Shown: positions 8,674 through 17,112 of the stretch, piece after piece
Position numbering within the stretch: the first letter of the stretch is position 1
How the letters are laid out: every line of letters begins with the position of its first letter
Assembly: GCA_023453795.1 (NCBI GenBank)
Contig: JAEXSP010000027.1
Coordinates: 1 to 64,000, forward strand
From: Bacillota bacterium
GTDB lineage: Bacteria; Bacillota; Clostridia; Acetivibrionales; JAEXSP01
DNA length: 64,000 bases
Direction: 5' to 3'
Notes under the pieces: model-generated
The model's database searches: none
Told to the model about the DNA's origin: nothing
Seen by the model: only the letters and a program-made list of their open reading frames with translations
Program-made: the position numbers and the translations under genes

Positions 8674-8807
8674 ATAATTTCTGAAAAAAGTTTACGCTTG
8701 CCTGAAATGTATGGGTTTTTGCCCTGATGTGTAAAACCGGCATAGAAAAAGAGGGGATTTTATGATAAATTTATATTGAGTTTTTTCAATACGGGAGTTG
8801 AGAAGAT

Positions 8808-9527
8808 TTGAAAATAGCAATTTGTGACGATGATTTGCAGGAGCTTGACCGAATTTCATCTTTTATAGACACATACAAGAGAGAGAGAAAAGTACCGCTT
8901 GCATACAAGACCTTTCAAAGCGCTACAGAGCTTATCTCTCATGTGAGCAGCGGAGATTACAGCATTTTGCTTTTGGATATCCTGATGCCTGGGATAAACG
9001 GAATGCAGGCTGCTCATGAGATACGGGCGTTTGATGCGGGAATTAAAATTGTATTCCTTACCTCTTCGCCGGAATTCGCAGTGGAGAGTTACGCAGTCAA
9101 GGCCTATGACTATATCCTCAAGCCGGCCTCAAAGGATAAGGTATTTTCTATGCTGGATGCAGTTATTGCAGAGGAACAAATACCGATGGAGGGGCTGACA
9201 GTCAAAACCCAGTCAGGCATGGCCCGCATTTTGTTCTCCAGGCTGGCTTTTGTGGAAATTATGAGCAAAAAGCTGTATTTTCATCTGGCAGACGGAGTGC
9301 TGGAGGTGGCTTCTTCCATGGCAGCGTTTGAGGAAGAGCTGCTCGCTCGCTCTGAGTTTATTAAGGTGCATCGCTCTTATATTGTCAACCTTTGGCAGGT
9401 GCGTGAGCTCGGACCAAAGGAACTTATCACCAATACAGGAAAAACCGTTCCTGTTTCCCGCCTGCTTTACAAGAAGGTACGGGAGGCATATATGAAGCAT
9501 TTATTTCTGGAAAAGGGAGTGGAGTAA
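8808..9527 (+). CDS. Response regulator, LytTR (AgrA/LytR) family
   Basis: 239 aa: a receiver domain (1-120) with the acidic pocket CDDD (residues 6-9), phospho-acceptor Asp57 in LLLDILMPG and Lys in YILKPASKD, then a LytTR DNA-binding domain (about 135-232; FVEIMSKKLYFHLADG, FIKVHRSYIVNLWQVREL). The start is TTG at 8808 behind GGGAGTTGAGAAG. Its stop overlaps the start of the histidine kinase gene by one base (TAATG), so the two are co-translated. Such pairs respond to peptides or membrane signals in Firmicutes. No AgrB/AgrD-like genes are present nearby, so the ligand is unknown. Confidence 0.9.
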   Translation: MKIAICDDDLQELDRISSFIDTYKRERKVPLAYKTFQSATELISHVSSGDYSILLLDILMPGINGMQAAHEIRAFDAGIKIVFLTSSPEFAVESYAVKAYDYILKPASKDKVFSMLDAVIAEEQIPMEGLTVKTQSGMARILFSRLAFVEIMSKKLYFHLADGVLEVASSMAAFEEELLARSEFIKVHRSYIVNLWQVRELGPKELITNTGKTVPVSRLLYKKVREAYMKHLFLEKGVE

Positions 9528-10819
9528 TGGCTGTTTTTTCAAGCTTTTTGATAGGCATGTCCATCCTGTTTGGCATTTGTGCTCAGATGCTTCTTTTAGA
9601 TATCCGCATTAAAAGCCTCCAAGGTACCCGGCTTATATTTTTCGGGGTTGGCAATCTGCTGATTTTGGCGGCGAATACGGTACTTTCCCTGGCTTTGCCG
9701 GTGGAACAGCACATGAAGCTCTATGTACTGGTCGTTCACATTCCTATCTTTTTGGTATTTTGGATTACATCCAAAGCCTCTGCTATAAAAGTAATTTTTG
9801 CCTTGTTTACGGCAGTTTTTTTGATTTATCCGGCAAATGTGGTGATGACCATCATTTCTCATACTGCGAAGTGGCTTTATCCGATAGGGTTTTATATTAC
9901 CTACATTGCCATGTGTTTGATTATGCAGCTGGTTATTTATCGCTTTTTCAAAGCAAATTTTAATTATTTAATCAAAAACTATAGCAGACTTAGTTTTATA
10001 AAGCTTTGTCTTCTTCCGTCGGCGTATTATATAGCTAACTACTGGCTGGGAATGTATAACTATGCGGCTGTTAAGTCTATAGGAGTTTTTTCTCTGCGCA
10101 TTCTTATTTTTATAATTACTCTTATTGCGTATGCTCTGATTCTGGATATCGCAAAATCCGCTCGTGAAAAGGAAGCCTTGCAGGGAGTAAAGATGGCTTT
10201 ATCCTTGCTGCTGGAGAGTGCAGATCAGCAGTTGTCTGCCCTGCAAGCCACACAGAAGCAGGCTGCTGTATACCGCCACGACATGAGACACCATCTGGCT
10301 CTGATTGGCGGGTATCTTGCTGATGGAGACCTTGAAAAGGCGGAGAAATATATAAGGCTTACACAGGCGGATATCGAGGATATCACCCCCAACCGTTATT
10401 GTGAGAACAACACTGTCAATCTGATTTTGTCCTCCTTTGCGGCAAAAGCAAAAAAGAATGGCGTTCTTTTTACAGTGGAGGCCCAGCTGCCGCAGGCTCT
10501 TTCTGTCTCCGAAACAGAGCTTTGCGCCCTGTTGTCAAACGGCTTGGAAAACGCCATAGAGGCTGCTGCGCGGGTTACCGATGAACAATTCAGAAAAGTA
10601 AGAATCAGCTGCCAAACCCACAAGGGAAATTTGCTTGTTTTTATAGAAAACAGCTTCACGGGTAAGGTAGTAATGGAGAGCGCTTTGCCGCAAAGCCTCC
10701 GGGAGGGGCATGGCTTTGGGGTTAAAAGTATGGTCATGATTGCTGAAAAATATAATGGCTACTGCTCCTTTGAGGCAAAGGACGAGATATTTACTCTGAG
10801 AATTGTACTTCCGTTGTGA
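9527..10819 (+). CDS. AgrC-like sensor histidine kinase (GHKL ATPase)
   Basis: 430 aa. The first 210 residues hold about six to seven membrane helices. A linker and dimerisation helix follow, with the phospho-acceptor motif YRHDMRHHLALIGGYL (His251). The C-terminal GHKL ATPase carries the N-box LLSNGLENAIEAA and a G-box GHGFGVKSM. This is the HPK10/AgrC class, the natural partner of the LytTR regulator immediately upstream (1-base overlap). The genes on either side (a secreted lectin-like protein divergently, an NAD-salvage operon downstream) suggest the pair may control the secreted protein. Confidence 0.88.
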   Translation: MAVFSSFLIGMSILFGICAQMLLLDIRIKSLQGTRLIFFGVGNLLILAANTVLSLALPVEQHMKLYVLVVHIPIFLVFWITSKASAIKVIFALFTAVFLIYPANVVMTIISHTAKWLYPIGFYITYIAMCLIMQLVIYRFFKANFNYLIKNYSRLSFIKLCLLPSAYYIANYWLGMYNYAAVKSIGVFSLRILIFIITLIAYALILDIAKSAREKEALQGVKMALSLLLESADQQLSALQATQKQAAVYRHDMRHHLALIGGYLADGDLEKAEKYIRLTQADIEDITPNRYCENNTVNLILSSFAAKAKKNGVLFTVEAQLPQALSVSETELCALLSNGLENAIEAAARVTDEQFRKVRISCQTHKGNLLVFIENSFTGKVVMESALPQSLREGHGFGVKSMVMIAEKYNGYCSFEAKDEIFTLRIVLPL

Positions 10820-10960
10820 CTTTCATGCAAGGATGGTGACCTGAGCAATTCCATTAATGTAGGGGTTTGACTTTTTATATTGTATTCTTTTCCAATTGTG
10901 ATGTTTTCTATTAATTATTTCAGCCATAAAATCGATATTGACATGGAAATTAAATCCTGA

Positions 10961-10973
10961 TATTATGATAATA
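10961..10973. promoter_or_regulatory. Candidate operator upstream of the NrtR-like gene
   Basis: TATTATGATAATA is a perfect 6-1-6 palindrome about 65 bases before the NrtR-like start. A further partly palindromic stretch (TGATAAAAACATTTTATTGATA) lies at about 10980-11001. NrtR-type regulators commonly repress their own NAD-salvage operons, which makes this region the expected operator. The motif itself has not been compared with known sites. Confidence 0.25.
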
Positions 10974-11038
10974 ACAAGATGATAAAAACATTTTATTGAT
11001 AACACTATTTTGCTTTTCTGTATAGGATAGGTGATAAC

Positions 11039-11983
11039 TTGAAAGAGATATTGAGGAACAGACAAGGTTTAACAGAGGAAGAGTTTCTTGAAAAATACGA
11101 TGTAAGTATGTTTGAAAGACCCTCAGTTACCGCAGATATGTTGATTTTTACTGTTGTAAACGAAGAGGAAGAAAATTATCGGAAGCTTCCGGAAAAGTCG
11201 CTTAAACTTCTCATGGTAAAAAGAGGAGACCACCCCTTTATGGGACAATGGGCACTACCGGGAGGTTTTGTAGCTATGCAGGAAAGCGTAGAAGATGCCG
11301 CGCTAAGAGAACTTAAAACAGAAACGAATGTTGATAATGTTTATATGGAGCAATTATTCACTTGGGGAGATGTTGGCAGAGATCCCAGAACAAGAGTAAT
11401 CAGTTGCTCGTATATGGCTCTTACAGATAGCGCCAAATTAAATATTATTGCAGGCGATGATGCAGATGATGCTAAATGGTTCAATATTAGATATGACGTA
11501 ACTCAGGAAAAGAAATCAATTACTGAAAAAGGATATATAGCCGAGAAACTATATTCAATTAATCTTTGGAACGGAACTAGGATGCATAAGCGAGCAGAGA
11601 GCGAAGTGAACGACAAGCCTGAAGCCTTATCTGCAACTGTAAAAGTAGTTGAAGAAGTTGAGGGTAGGGTGATAAGGATATCAAGAGATGTTGTAAAATC
11701 AAAAGGAATTGCCTTTGATCATGCTAAAATGATTGAATATGGAATTGAGAGGCTTAAGAATAAGATTGAGTACACGGATATTGCATTTAATCTGATGCCT
11801 GAATTATTCACTTTATCAGAGTTGCAGCAAGTCTACGAGGTTATACTTGGTAAAGAACTTCTTGCTGCAGCGTTTAGAAGAAAGATTGCAGATATGGTTA
11901 TTGAAACAAACCAATTTACGAAGGATGCTGGACACAGGCCTTCAAAATTATATAGATTTAATCATAGTTGGAGAACCCTATAG
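11039..11983 (+). CDS. nrtR: Nudix-domain transcriptional regulator of NAD metabolism, NrtR-like
   Basis: 314 aa. About 30-185 is a Nudix domain, with the Nudix box at 75-98 (GGFVAMQESVEDAALRELKT, then ETNV). In the canonical REUxEExGU motif one of the paired glutamates is Thr and the Gly is Asn. Degenerate boxes are usual in NrtR, which senses ADP-ribose or related nucleotides instead of hydrolysing them. About 215-314 is a winged-helix-like tail (ELFTLSELQQVYEVILGKEL, KLYRF). The start is TTG behind GGATAGGTG. It heads a run of NAD-related genes (macrodomain, PnuC, NadR), which strongly supports the regulator reading over a plain ADP-ribose pyrophosphatase. Confidence 0.8.
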   Translation: MKEILRNRQGLTEEEFLEKYDVSMFERPSVTADMLIFTVVNEEEENYRKLPEKSLKLLMVKRGDHPFMGQWALPGGFVAMQESVEDAALRELKTETNVDNVYMEQLFTWGDVGRDPRTRVISCSYMALTDSAKLNIIAGDDADDAKWFNIRYDVTQEKKSITEKGYIAEKLYSINLWNGTRMHKRAESEVNDKPEALSATVKVVEEVEGRVIRISRDVVKSKGIAFDHAKMIEYGIERLKNKIEYTDIAFNLMPELFTLSELQQVYEVILGKELLAAAFRRKIADMVIETNQFTKDAGHRPSKLYRFNHSWRTL

Positions 11984-12031
11984 TAAGAAAGTGAGGAATA
12001 ATTTAATGGAAAATATTGCGGGGGTGACATT

Positions 12032-12550
12032 ATGATAAATAGACTAGATGTTATGCAGGGAGATATAACAAAACAGGCTGTTGATGCTATAGTTAACGCA
12101 GCTAATACTTCTTTGCTTGGCGGCGGTGGTGTTGATGGTGCTATTCATAGAGCAGCCGGGCCTGAGCTGGATATGGAATGCAGGGAGCTCCATGGGTGCA
12201 AAACCGGCCAAGCAAAAATAACTAAAGGGTATAAACTTCCTGCCAAGTGGGTCATCCATACTGTGGGTCCTGTATGGCAGGGGGGTAGTATGGGAGAAGA
12301 TGGACTATTAGCTGCTTGCTATAGGAGTTCTTTGGAGCTGGCGGTTAAGTATGGTATAAAAACCATAGCTTTTCCGTCAATAAGTACGGGAGCATACAGG
12401 TTTCCCGTAGAAAGGGCGGCACTGATAGCGATTTATGAGATAAAAAGGTTCCTTGATACGGATTCAAACATTGAGAAGGTTTCGATGGTTTGTTTTGATG
12501 ACAGTACATTTCAAGCTTATAATGAGGCAGCTTTAAATGAGACAATATGA
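12032..12550 (+). CDS. Macrodomain ADP-ribose / O-acetyl-ADP-ribose hydrolase
   Basis: 172 aa forming a single macrodomain of the MacroD/YmdB class. Visible motifs are the ligand loop DAIVNAANTSLLGGGGVDGAIH, the GPELD..C.. segment, VIHTVGPVW and the second loop IAFPSISTGAYRFP. Such proteins bind ADP-ribose and deacylate O-acetyl-ADP-ribose or remove mono-ADP-ribose. The ribosome-binding site GGGGGTGA lies five bases before ATG. Placement between NrtR and PnuC ties it to recycling of ADP-ribose released from NAD turnover. Confidence 0.92.
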   Translation: MINRLDVMQGDITKQAVDAIVNAANTSLLGGGGVDGAIHRAAGPELDMECRELHGCKTGQAKITKGYKLPAKWVIHTVGPVWQGGSMGEDGLLAACYRSSLELAVKYGIKTIAFPSISTGAYRFPVERAALIAIYEIKRFLDTDSNIEKVSMVCFDDSTFQAYNEAALNETI

Positions 12551-12564
12551 GAGGAAGATCGCTT

Positions 12565-13260
12565 GTGAAAATAAAGGGATGGAACTTATTTGAAATTGTG
12601 TGGCTCGCTGTATTTTCAATAATTATGCTGGCTCTTTCATGCTTTTGGAAAAGTAGTATATTAGGAATCACTGTTTATTTAGCTGGAGTTATGTGTGTAG
12701 TCCTGGCAGCCAAAGGGAACATATGGAATTATGCCTTTGGTATTTATAATTCTATCGGGTATGCCTGGTTAAGCTACCAGAATAGTTTATATGGCGAAGT
12801 TATGCTGAACATTCTGTTTTTTGTACCGACAGGAATAATTGGTTGGTTTATGTGGAGAAACAGAATTCATGATAGTACAGTCTTTATGAGGAAAATGAAG
12901 TGGCGAAGTATTATAGGTTTAGTGCTACTATGTGCTGCAGCTACAATTACTTACGGTTTTTGGCTGTCAACACTAAAGGGTCAAAACACCCCGTATTTGG
13001 ATGCTTTCAATGTTGTTGCGTCAGTCCTGGCAACACTTGCAATGATGTGGAGGTACAGAGAACAATGGTTTTTATACATAAGCATCAACATTGCTGAAAC
13101 AATTATGTGGGTTATCAGGTTAATGAATGGAAGCAGTGATGCAGCAACAATGGTAGTAATGTGGATAGCATATCTTGTTAACAGTGTTTATGGACTATAT
13201 GTCTGGAGTAAGGGTTCGCAGACAGAAATGCAAAAGGATATTTCACAAATCGTTGCTTAA
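12565..13260 (+). CDS. pnuC: PnuC family nicotinamide riboside transporter
   Basis: About 231 aa with seven to eight hydrophobic helices and PnuC features: NIWNYAFGIYNSIGYAWLSY, YGEVMLNILFFVPTGIIGWFMW and the late W.Y....W..YI..NI motif (MMWRYREQWFLYISINIAE). It should facilitate diffusion of nicotinamide riboside, trapped by phosphorylation through the NadR kinase encoded next. GTG at 12565 has GAGAGGAAG at good spacing. An ATG at 12547, overlapping the macrodomain stop, would add six residues but lacks a ribosome-binding site. Confidence 0.88.
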   Translation: MKIKGWNLFEIVWLAVFSIIMLALSCFWKSSILGITVYLAGVMCVVLAAKGNIWNYAFGIYNSIGYAWLSYQNSLYGEVMLNILFFVPTGIIGWFMWRNRIHDSTVFMRKMKWRSIIGLVLLCAAATITYGFWLSTLKGQNTPYLDAFNVVASVLATLAMMWRYREQWFLYISINIAETIMWVIRLMNGSSDAATMVVMWIAYLVNSVYGLYVWSKGSQTEMQKDISQIVA

Positions 13261-13272
13261 GAGGGTGAAAAT

Positions 13273-14697
13273 ATGAAAAAGACTGGCTTGATTCTAGGAA
13301 AATTTGCTCCTTTACACAAAGGACATCAATTCATGATTGAAACTGCATTAAAGGAAATGGACGAACTTATTGTACTTATTTATGATACTGATTTATTTGA
13401 AATTCCTTTACATATCAGAAGTGGGTGGATTAAGAAATTATATCCTGGTGCTACAGTGGTTGAAGCATGGGATGGGCCGCAGGAAGTTGGGGATACACCG
13501 GAAATCAAAAAACTTAATGAGGATTATATTCTACAAAGGCTACAGGGAATTAAAATAACACATTTTTACTCAAATGAATTCTATGGAGAGCATGTGAGTC
13601 AGGCACTTGGGGCTGAAAACAGGCAAATTGACAGAAGTAGGGATACATTTACTATCTCTGCGACGATGATCCGTGAAGATGCTTACAAGCATAAGGAATA
13701 TATCGACCCTGTTGTTTACAGTGACTTGATTACAAGAGTAGTTTTTGTTGGCGCCATGTCTACAGGAAAAACAACTATATGCGAAGAGCTGGCGAAAAGA
13801 TACAATACAGTCTGGATGCCCGAATACGGAAGGGAGTATTGGGAAAAGCATCATGTCAACCGGAGAGTCACAGAAGAACAGATGGTTGAAATCGGCAGAG
13901 GTCATATTGAAAGAGAAGATAAGCTGGTATATGATGCAAATCGCTACCTTTTTGTAGATACAAATGCAATAACAACCTACATGTTTGGGATGGATTATCA
14001 GGGATATGTTTTGCCGGAACTTGAAACTATGGCATTAAAGGCTCAATCCAGATATGATATATATTTTCTTTGCTGTGATGACATACCCTATGATGATACA
14101 TGGGACCGGTCGGGAGACCAGAAAAGGCATATATTCCAAAAACAGATTATTGCAGATTTAAAGGAACGCAAGCTCCCATATGTTGAGTTAAGAGGGACTC
14201 TTGACGAGAGAATTGCGATAGTGGAGAGAGTGTTAAAAGGAATCAAAAAGTATGATAATCCTGCAAATTTGGGTATGCTTGCGAGGTGCGATATGACTAA
14301 AAAACAGATTGAAAATTCAATAGCTTATTGTGGATTGGTATGTGGACTATGCAGGCCGGATGGCGGCTGTAATTGTAAATCAGACAATCATTGCGGAAAA
14401 AGGTTGTCACCGCAAGGCTGTTATCAATACGATTGCTGTAAGGCAAAAGGACTAAATGGATGCTGGGAATGTGCAGAAGCTCCATGTGGTGTTGATATGC
14501 TTGCACCTGAAAAAATTAAACTGAGAGCTTTTATAAGATGCATAAAAGAGGATGGCATTGATCGGTTTTCCGAATACATAACAAAAAACGAAGAGAACGG
14601 TATTGTTTATCATCGCAGTGGTATTATCGGAGACTATGACCTAAGTACAGAAGAGGCTATATTAAATTTACTTAGAAACCCATTGCTGACAAAATGA
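13273..14697 (+). CDS. nadR: NadR-like NMN adenylyltransferase / ribosylnicotinamide kinase fused to a Cys-rich DUF3795-like domain
   Basis: 474 aa in three parts. Residues 1-150 are a nucleotidyltransferase with GKFAPLHKGHQ and the closing TISATMIRED motif. Residues 155-335 are a P-loop kinase (GAMSTGKTT at about 160-168), the ribosylnicotinamide kinase half. Residues of about 348-474 hold 14 or more cysteines in CGLVCGLC, CNCKSDNHCG, CYQYDCCK and CWECAEAPCG, matching the DUF3795-type zinc-binding domain usually found as a separate small protein. The N-terminal HTH of enterobacterial NadR is absent, and NrtR takes the regulatory role here. The frame is uninterrupted across the joint. The function of the tail is unknown; redox or metal sensing is a guess. 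Confidence 0.85.
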   Translation: MKKTGLILGKFAPLHKGHQFMIETALKEMDELIVLIYDTDLFEIPLHIRSGWIKKLYPGATVVEAWDGPQEVGDTPEIKKLNEDYILQRLQGIKITHFYSNEFYGEHVSQALGAENRQIDRSRDTFTISATMIREDAYKHKEYIDPVVYSDLITRVVFVGAMSTGKTTICEELAKRYNTVWMPEYGREYWEKHHVNRRVTEEQMVEIGRGHIEREDKLVYDANRYLFVDTNAITTYMFGMDYQGYVLPELETMALKAQSRYDIYFLCCDDIPYDDTWDRSGDQKRHIFQKQIIADLKERKLPYVELRGTLDERIAIVERVLKGIKKYDNPANLGMLARCDMTKKQIENSIAYCGLVCGLCRPDGGCNCKSDNHCGKRLSPQGCYQYDCCKAKGLNGCWECAEAPCGVDMLAPEKIKLRAFIRCIKEDGIDRFSEYITKNEENGIVYHRSGIIGDYDLSTEEAILNLLRNPLLTK

Positions 14698-14711
14698 AAG
14701 GAGGGTTGATT

Positions 14712-14915
14712 ATGCAGGACTTTACAGTTGAAGAGTTGAGCGAAGCACATCGTGCCTTGCTTTCTACGCTCCACAAGTGTGAGAAGATAGACGCTATGAA
14801 GCTGGGCAAGTCACAGCAGACCCTTCTTGAACGGCGAATCGCCGCTCTGAAGGTTGCACTGATACTGATTGAGAAGGAACAATACCAAAAAGAGCGGGGA
14901 GAAGAAACACTATAA
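14712..14915 (+). CDS. Small conserved-looking helical protein (67 aa)
   Basis: ATG at 14712 follows an excellent AAAGGAGGG ribosome-binding site that overlaps the end of the nadR gene, so it is probably the last gene of the NAD operon. An in-frame ATG at 14694 overlaps the nadR stop but lacks the ribosome-binding site. The protein is almost entirely helical and charged (LSEAHRALLSTLHKCEKIDAM, then SQQTLLERRIAALKVALILI). It has no signal peptide and one cysteine. Not assigned to a family with confidence. Confidence 0.7.
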   Translation: MQDFTVEELSEAHRALLSTLHKCEKIDAMKLGKSQQTLLERRIAALKVALILIEKEQYQKERGEETL

Positions 14916-15055
14916 AACCAAGAATATTTTCGACTCCTTTTTCAAAAGTCTACCCATTACTCGTCCAAAAAGCGGAGAAAAGGGCCGTATAAAAGAAGAA
15001 GTTGAATTTTTCGACATTTTATATAACAATGATGTATATTTGTTGACATAATATT

Positions 15056-15197
15056 ATGCCGGAGGAAGCTAAAAAGGAAGCCACAATTTATGATTTGGCT
15101 GAAAAGCTGAAAAGTGCAGTTGCTGGAATTCAGGCAACTGGAGAAAGATCTTTCGGCAGAGGAGCAAGGAGCCGTCGCAATAGTTATTGAAAAATAA
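15056..15197 (+). pseudogene. Frameshifted remnant of a small unknown gene
   Basis: An ATG at 15056 opens a frame reading MPEEAKKEATIYDLAEKLKS, then AVAGIQ. From about 15138 this frame turns into Arg/Ser-rich nonsense, while the neighbouring frame continues sensibly as QLEKDLSAEEQGAVAIVIEK and stops at 15195-15197. A single-base indel near 15135-15142 would restore one acidic helical protein tail. No good ribosome-binding site is present. Parent family unknown. Confidence 0.4.
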
Positions 15198-15218
15198 CTG
15201 TGCGCGGCTCCTTTCTAT
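15166..15218 (+). terminator. Strong intrinsic terminator after the NAD operon region
   Basis: AAGGAGCCG-CGCA-AGTTAT (from 15166) pairs with ATAACT-TGCG-CGGCTCCTT (to about 15213), with small bulges and the loop TGAAAA, then TCTATT. It separates the NAD-salvage operon and the remnant from the DeoR-type gene downstream. Confidence 0.7.
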
Positions 15219-15273
15219 TGAGTAAATAAAAGTCCGATAAATAACTAAAAATAATAAATAGAAAACAAATATA

Positions 15274-15302
15274 TTGACGGCGAAAGCAAAAAGAACTATA
15301 AT
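15274..15302 (+). promoter_or_regulatory. Sigma-A promoter of the DeoR-controlled operon, with repeated GAAAGCAAAA
   Basis: TTGACG (15274-15279), a 17-base spacer and TATAAT (15297-15302). GAAAGCAAAA occurs within the spacer (about 15282) and again just downstream of the start site (about 15312). DeoR-family repressors often bind direct repeats of GAAAG-like sequence, so the two copies are a plausible autoregulatory operator. Confidence 0.65.
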
Positions 15303-15384
15303 CTAATTAAAGGAAAGCAAAAGCAATATAAAATAATCTAAAAAAAGAAAAAATAACCGCATGCTAACTAAGGGGGACACAATT

Positions 15385-16158
15385 ATGGACAATGATATAC
15401 TTTTTCAAATTGAAAGACAAAAAAAGATACTTGATTACGTAAACGAATCCAAAAAAGCAACTGTTAATGAGCTGAGTGAGCTGATAGGTGTCTCGAAAGT
15501 GACCATCAGAAAGTACATTAATGAACTGGAAAGTAAAGGATTGGTTATCAAAACGCATGGCGGTGTCGTATCTATAAACAGCGAGCTCAATAACGAAATA
15601 CCGTATTCAAGTAAAAAAGGTCTCAACACTACTGAAAAGCAAAAAATAGGATATGCGGCAGCTCAACTGATTGAAGAAGGCGATGTAGTTATATTGGATG
15701 CCGGTTCGACTACGCTTGAGATTGTAAAGCATATAGAAAATAAACATATTACCATAATAACCAATGATATTAAAATTGCATATGAATTAGCTGCTAAACC
15801 CAGTATTAATTTGATTATTACAGGTGGAGTAAGTCATAAACATGTATACACGGTTGTAGGATTTGAAACGGAAAAATTCCTCAATAAAATTCATGCAAAT
15901 AAAACATTTCTGGGTGCCGATGCCATAAATCTCGAAAATGGTATAACAAACAGGACTCTTGAGGAGGTCGCAATTAAGCAGGCAATGATTAAAGCAGCTG
16001 AAAAGGTTATTTTGGTAGCTGACCATAGCAAGCTTAATAAAATGGCCTTTGCGGATGTCTGCAAAATTGAGGCTATCGATACTATTGTCATAGATTCTGT
16101 TGATGAGGTATATGAAAAAGCCTTTCGAGAGAAGGGAATTAATGTGATATTATCATAA
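15385..16158 (+). CDS. DeoR/GlpR family transcriptional regulator
   Basis: 257 aa. An N-terminal HTH of DeoR type (RQKKILDYVNESKKATVNEL, VSKVTIRKYINELE, GLVIKTHGGVV) is followed by a DeoRC sugar-phosphate-sensing domain (DVVILDAGSTTLEIVKHI, IITGGV, TFLGADAI, VILVADHSKLN). ATG at 15385 has AAGGGGGA upstream. An ATG at 15361 is open but unsupported. It heads the operon with BtpA, FGGY kinase, SDR and permease genes, so the likely effector is a phosphorylated sugar or polyol from that pathway. Confidence 0.9.
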   Translation: MDNDILFQIERQKKILDYVNESKKATVNELSELIGVSKVTIRKYINELESKGLVIKTHGGVVSINSELNNEIPYSSKKGLNTTEKQKIGYAAAQLIEEGDVVILDAGSTTLEIVKHIENKHITIITNDIKIAYELAAKPSINLIITGGVSHKHVYTVVGFETEKFLNKIHANKTFLGADAINLENGITNRTLEEVAIKQAMIKAAEKVILVADHSKLNKMAFADVCKIEAIDTIVIDSVDEVYEKAFREKGINVILS

Positions 16159-16257
16159 TAATTCCTGATTATAGTATTTTCCAATGCAATATAATAATAT
16201 TTCCGGTAATTTTTCCAAGGCTGTATTCAAATTTAAATACAAGAAAGGGAGAAGACT

Positions 16258-17073
16258 ATGTATTGGACGAAGGAATTTTTTGGTACAAACAAACCAATAA
16301 TTGCAATGTGTCATTTACAGCCGTTACCTGGCGACCCAGGCTATGATAAGCAGGGTGGCATGGAAAAAGTTTTAAATGCGGCGCGTCATGATTTGCGGGC
16401 GCTCCAGGACGGTGGTGTGGACGGTGTTATGTTTTCAAACGAATTCAGTCTGCCTTACCTGACAAAGGTTCCTACCGAAACTGTTGCGGCCATGGCTCGT
16501 GTTATCGGTGAACTCATGAGCGAAATTACTGTTCCTCATGGAGTAAATGTTTTATGGGATCCTACTGCATCCATTGATCTAGCTGCTGCCACAGGAGCTA
16601 AATTTGTAAGGGAAATATTTACCGGCGTTTATGCCAGTGACTTCGGCCTGTGGAACACAAACTGCGGAGAAGTTATCCGTCATAAGCATGCTATCGGCGC
16701 TGAAAATGTCAAGTTGATTTTCAATATTCTTCCCGAAGCAGCCAAGTACCTGGCCGACCGCGATATTCAGGAAATTGCGAAGACCACGGTATTCAACAAC
16801 AAGCCTGATTCCCTCTGTGTTTCCGGTCTGACCGCGGGAAGCGGAACCGATGCTCAGAAAATTAAACTGGTAAAGGATATGGTTCCCAATACTGTCGTTT
16901 TTGCAAACACCGGTGTAAACAATGAAACTCTTGAAAAACAATTATCTGTAGCAGACGGCGCAATAGTAGCCACAACCTTCAAATATAACGGCAAATTTGA
17001 GAACCAGGTTGATGTTGAGCGCGTCAAGGTCTTTATGAATCACACCAAAGAATTCAGAAAACAATTCGATTAA
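16258..17073 (+). CDS. BtpA/SgcQ family TIM-barrel protein (first copy)
   Basis: 271 aa. It shows the family features: IAMCHLQPLPGDPGY near the start, a barrel core (DGGVDGVMFSNEFSLPY, GVNVLWDPTASIDLAAATGA) and a phosphate-binding-like end FANTGVNNETLEKQLSVADGA. BtpA proteins are (beta/alpha)8 proteins named for a cyanobacterial photosystem I biogenesis factor. In Firmicutes and enterics (SgcQ) they sit in carbohydrate operons, and their reaction is not established. A second, clearly paralogous copy lies at 33758. A retro-aldol or epimerase-like role on a sugar phosphate is inference. Confidence 0.85.
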   Translation: MYWTKEFFGTNKPIIAMCHLQPLPGDPGYDKQGGMEKVLNAARHDLRALQDGGVDGVMFSNEFSLPYLTKVPTETVAAMARVIGELMSEITVPHGVNVLWDPTASIDLAAATGAKFVREIFTGVYASDFGLWNTNCGEVIRHKHAIGAENVKLIFNILPEAAKYLADRDIQEIAKTTVFNNKPDSLCVSGLTAGSGTDAQKIKLVKDMVPNTVVFANTGVNNETLEKQLSVADGAIVATTFKYNGKFENQVDVERVKVFMNHTKEFRKQFD

Positions 17074-17112
17074 AATTAACGCCTAAATTTAATTAGAAAG
17101 AGCTGAAATTCT

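Noticed and set aside
8808..10819. Complete Agr quorum-sensing locus
   Set aside because: Only the AgrA- and AgrC-like genes are present; no AgrB protease or AgrD peptide ORF was found on either side.
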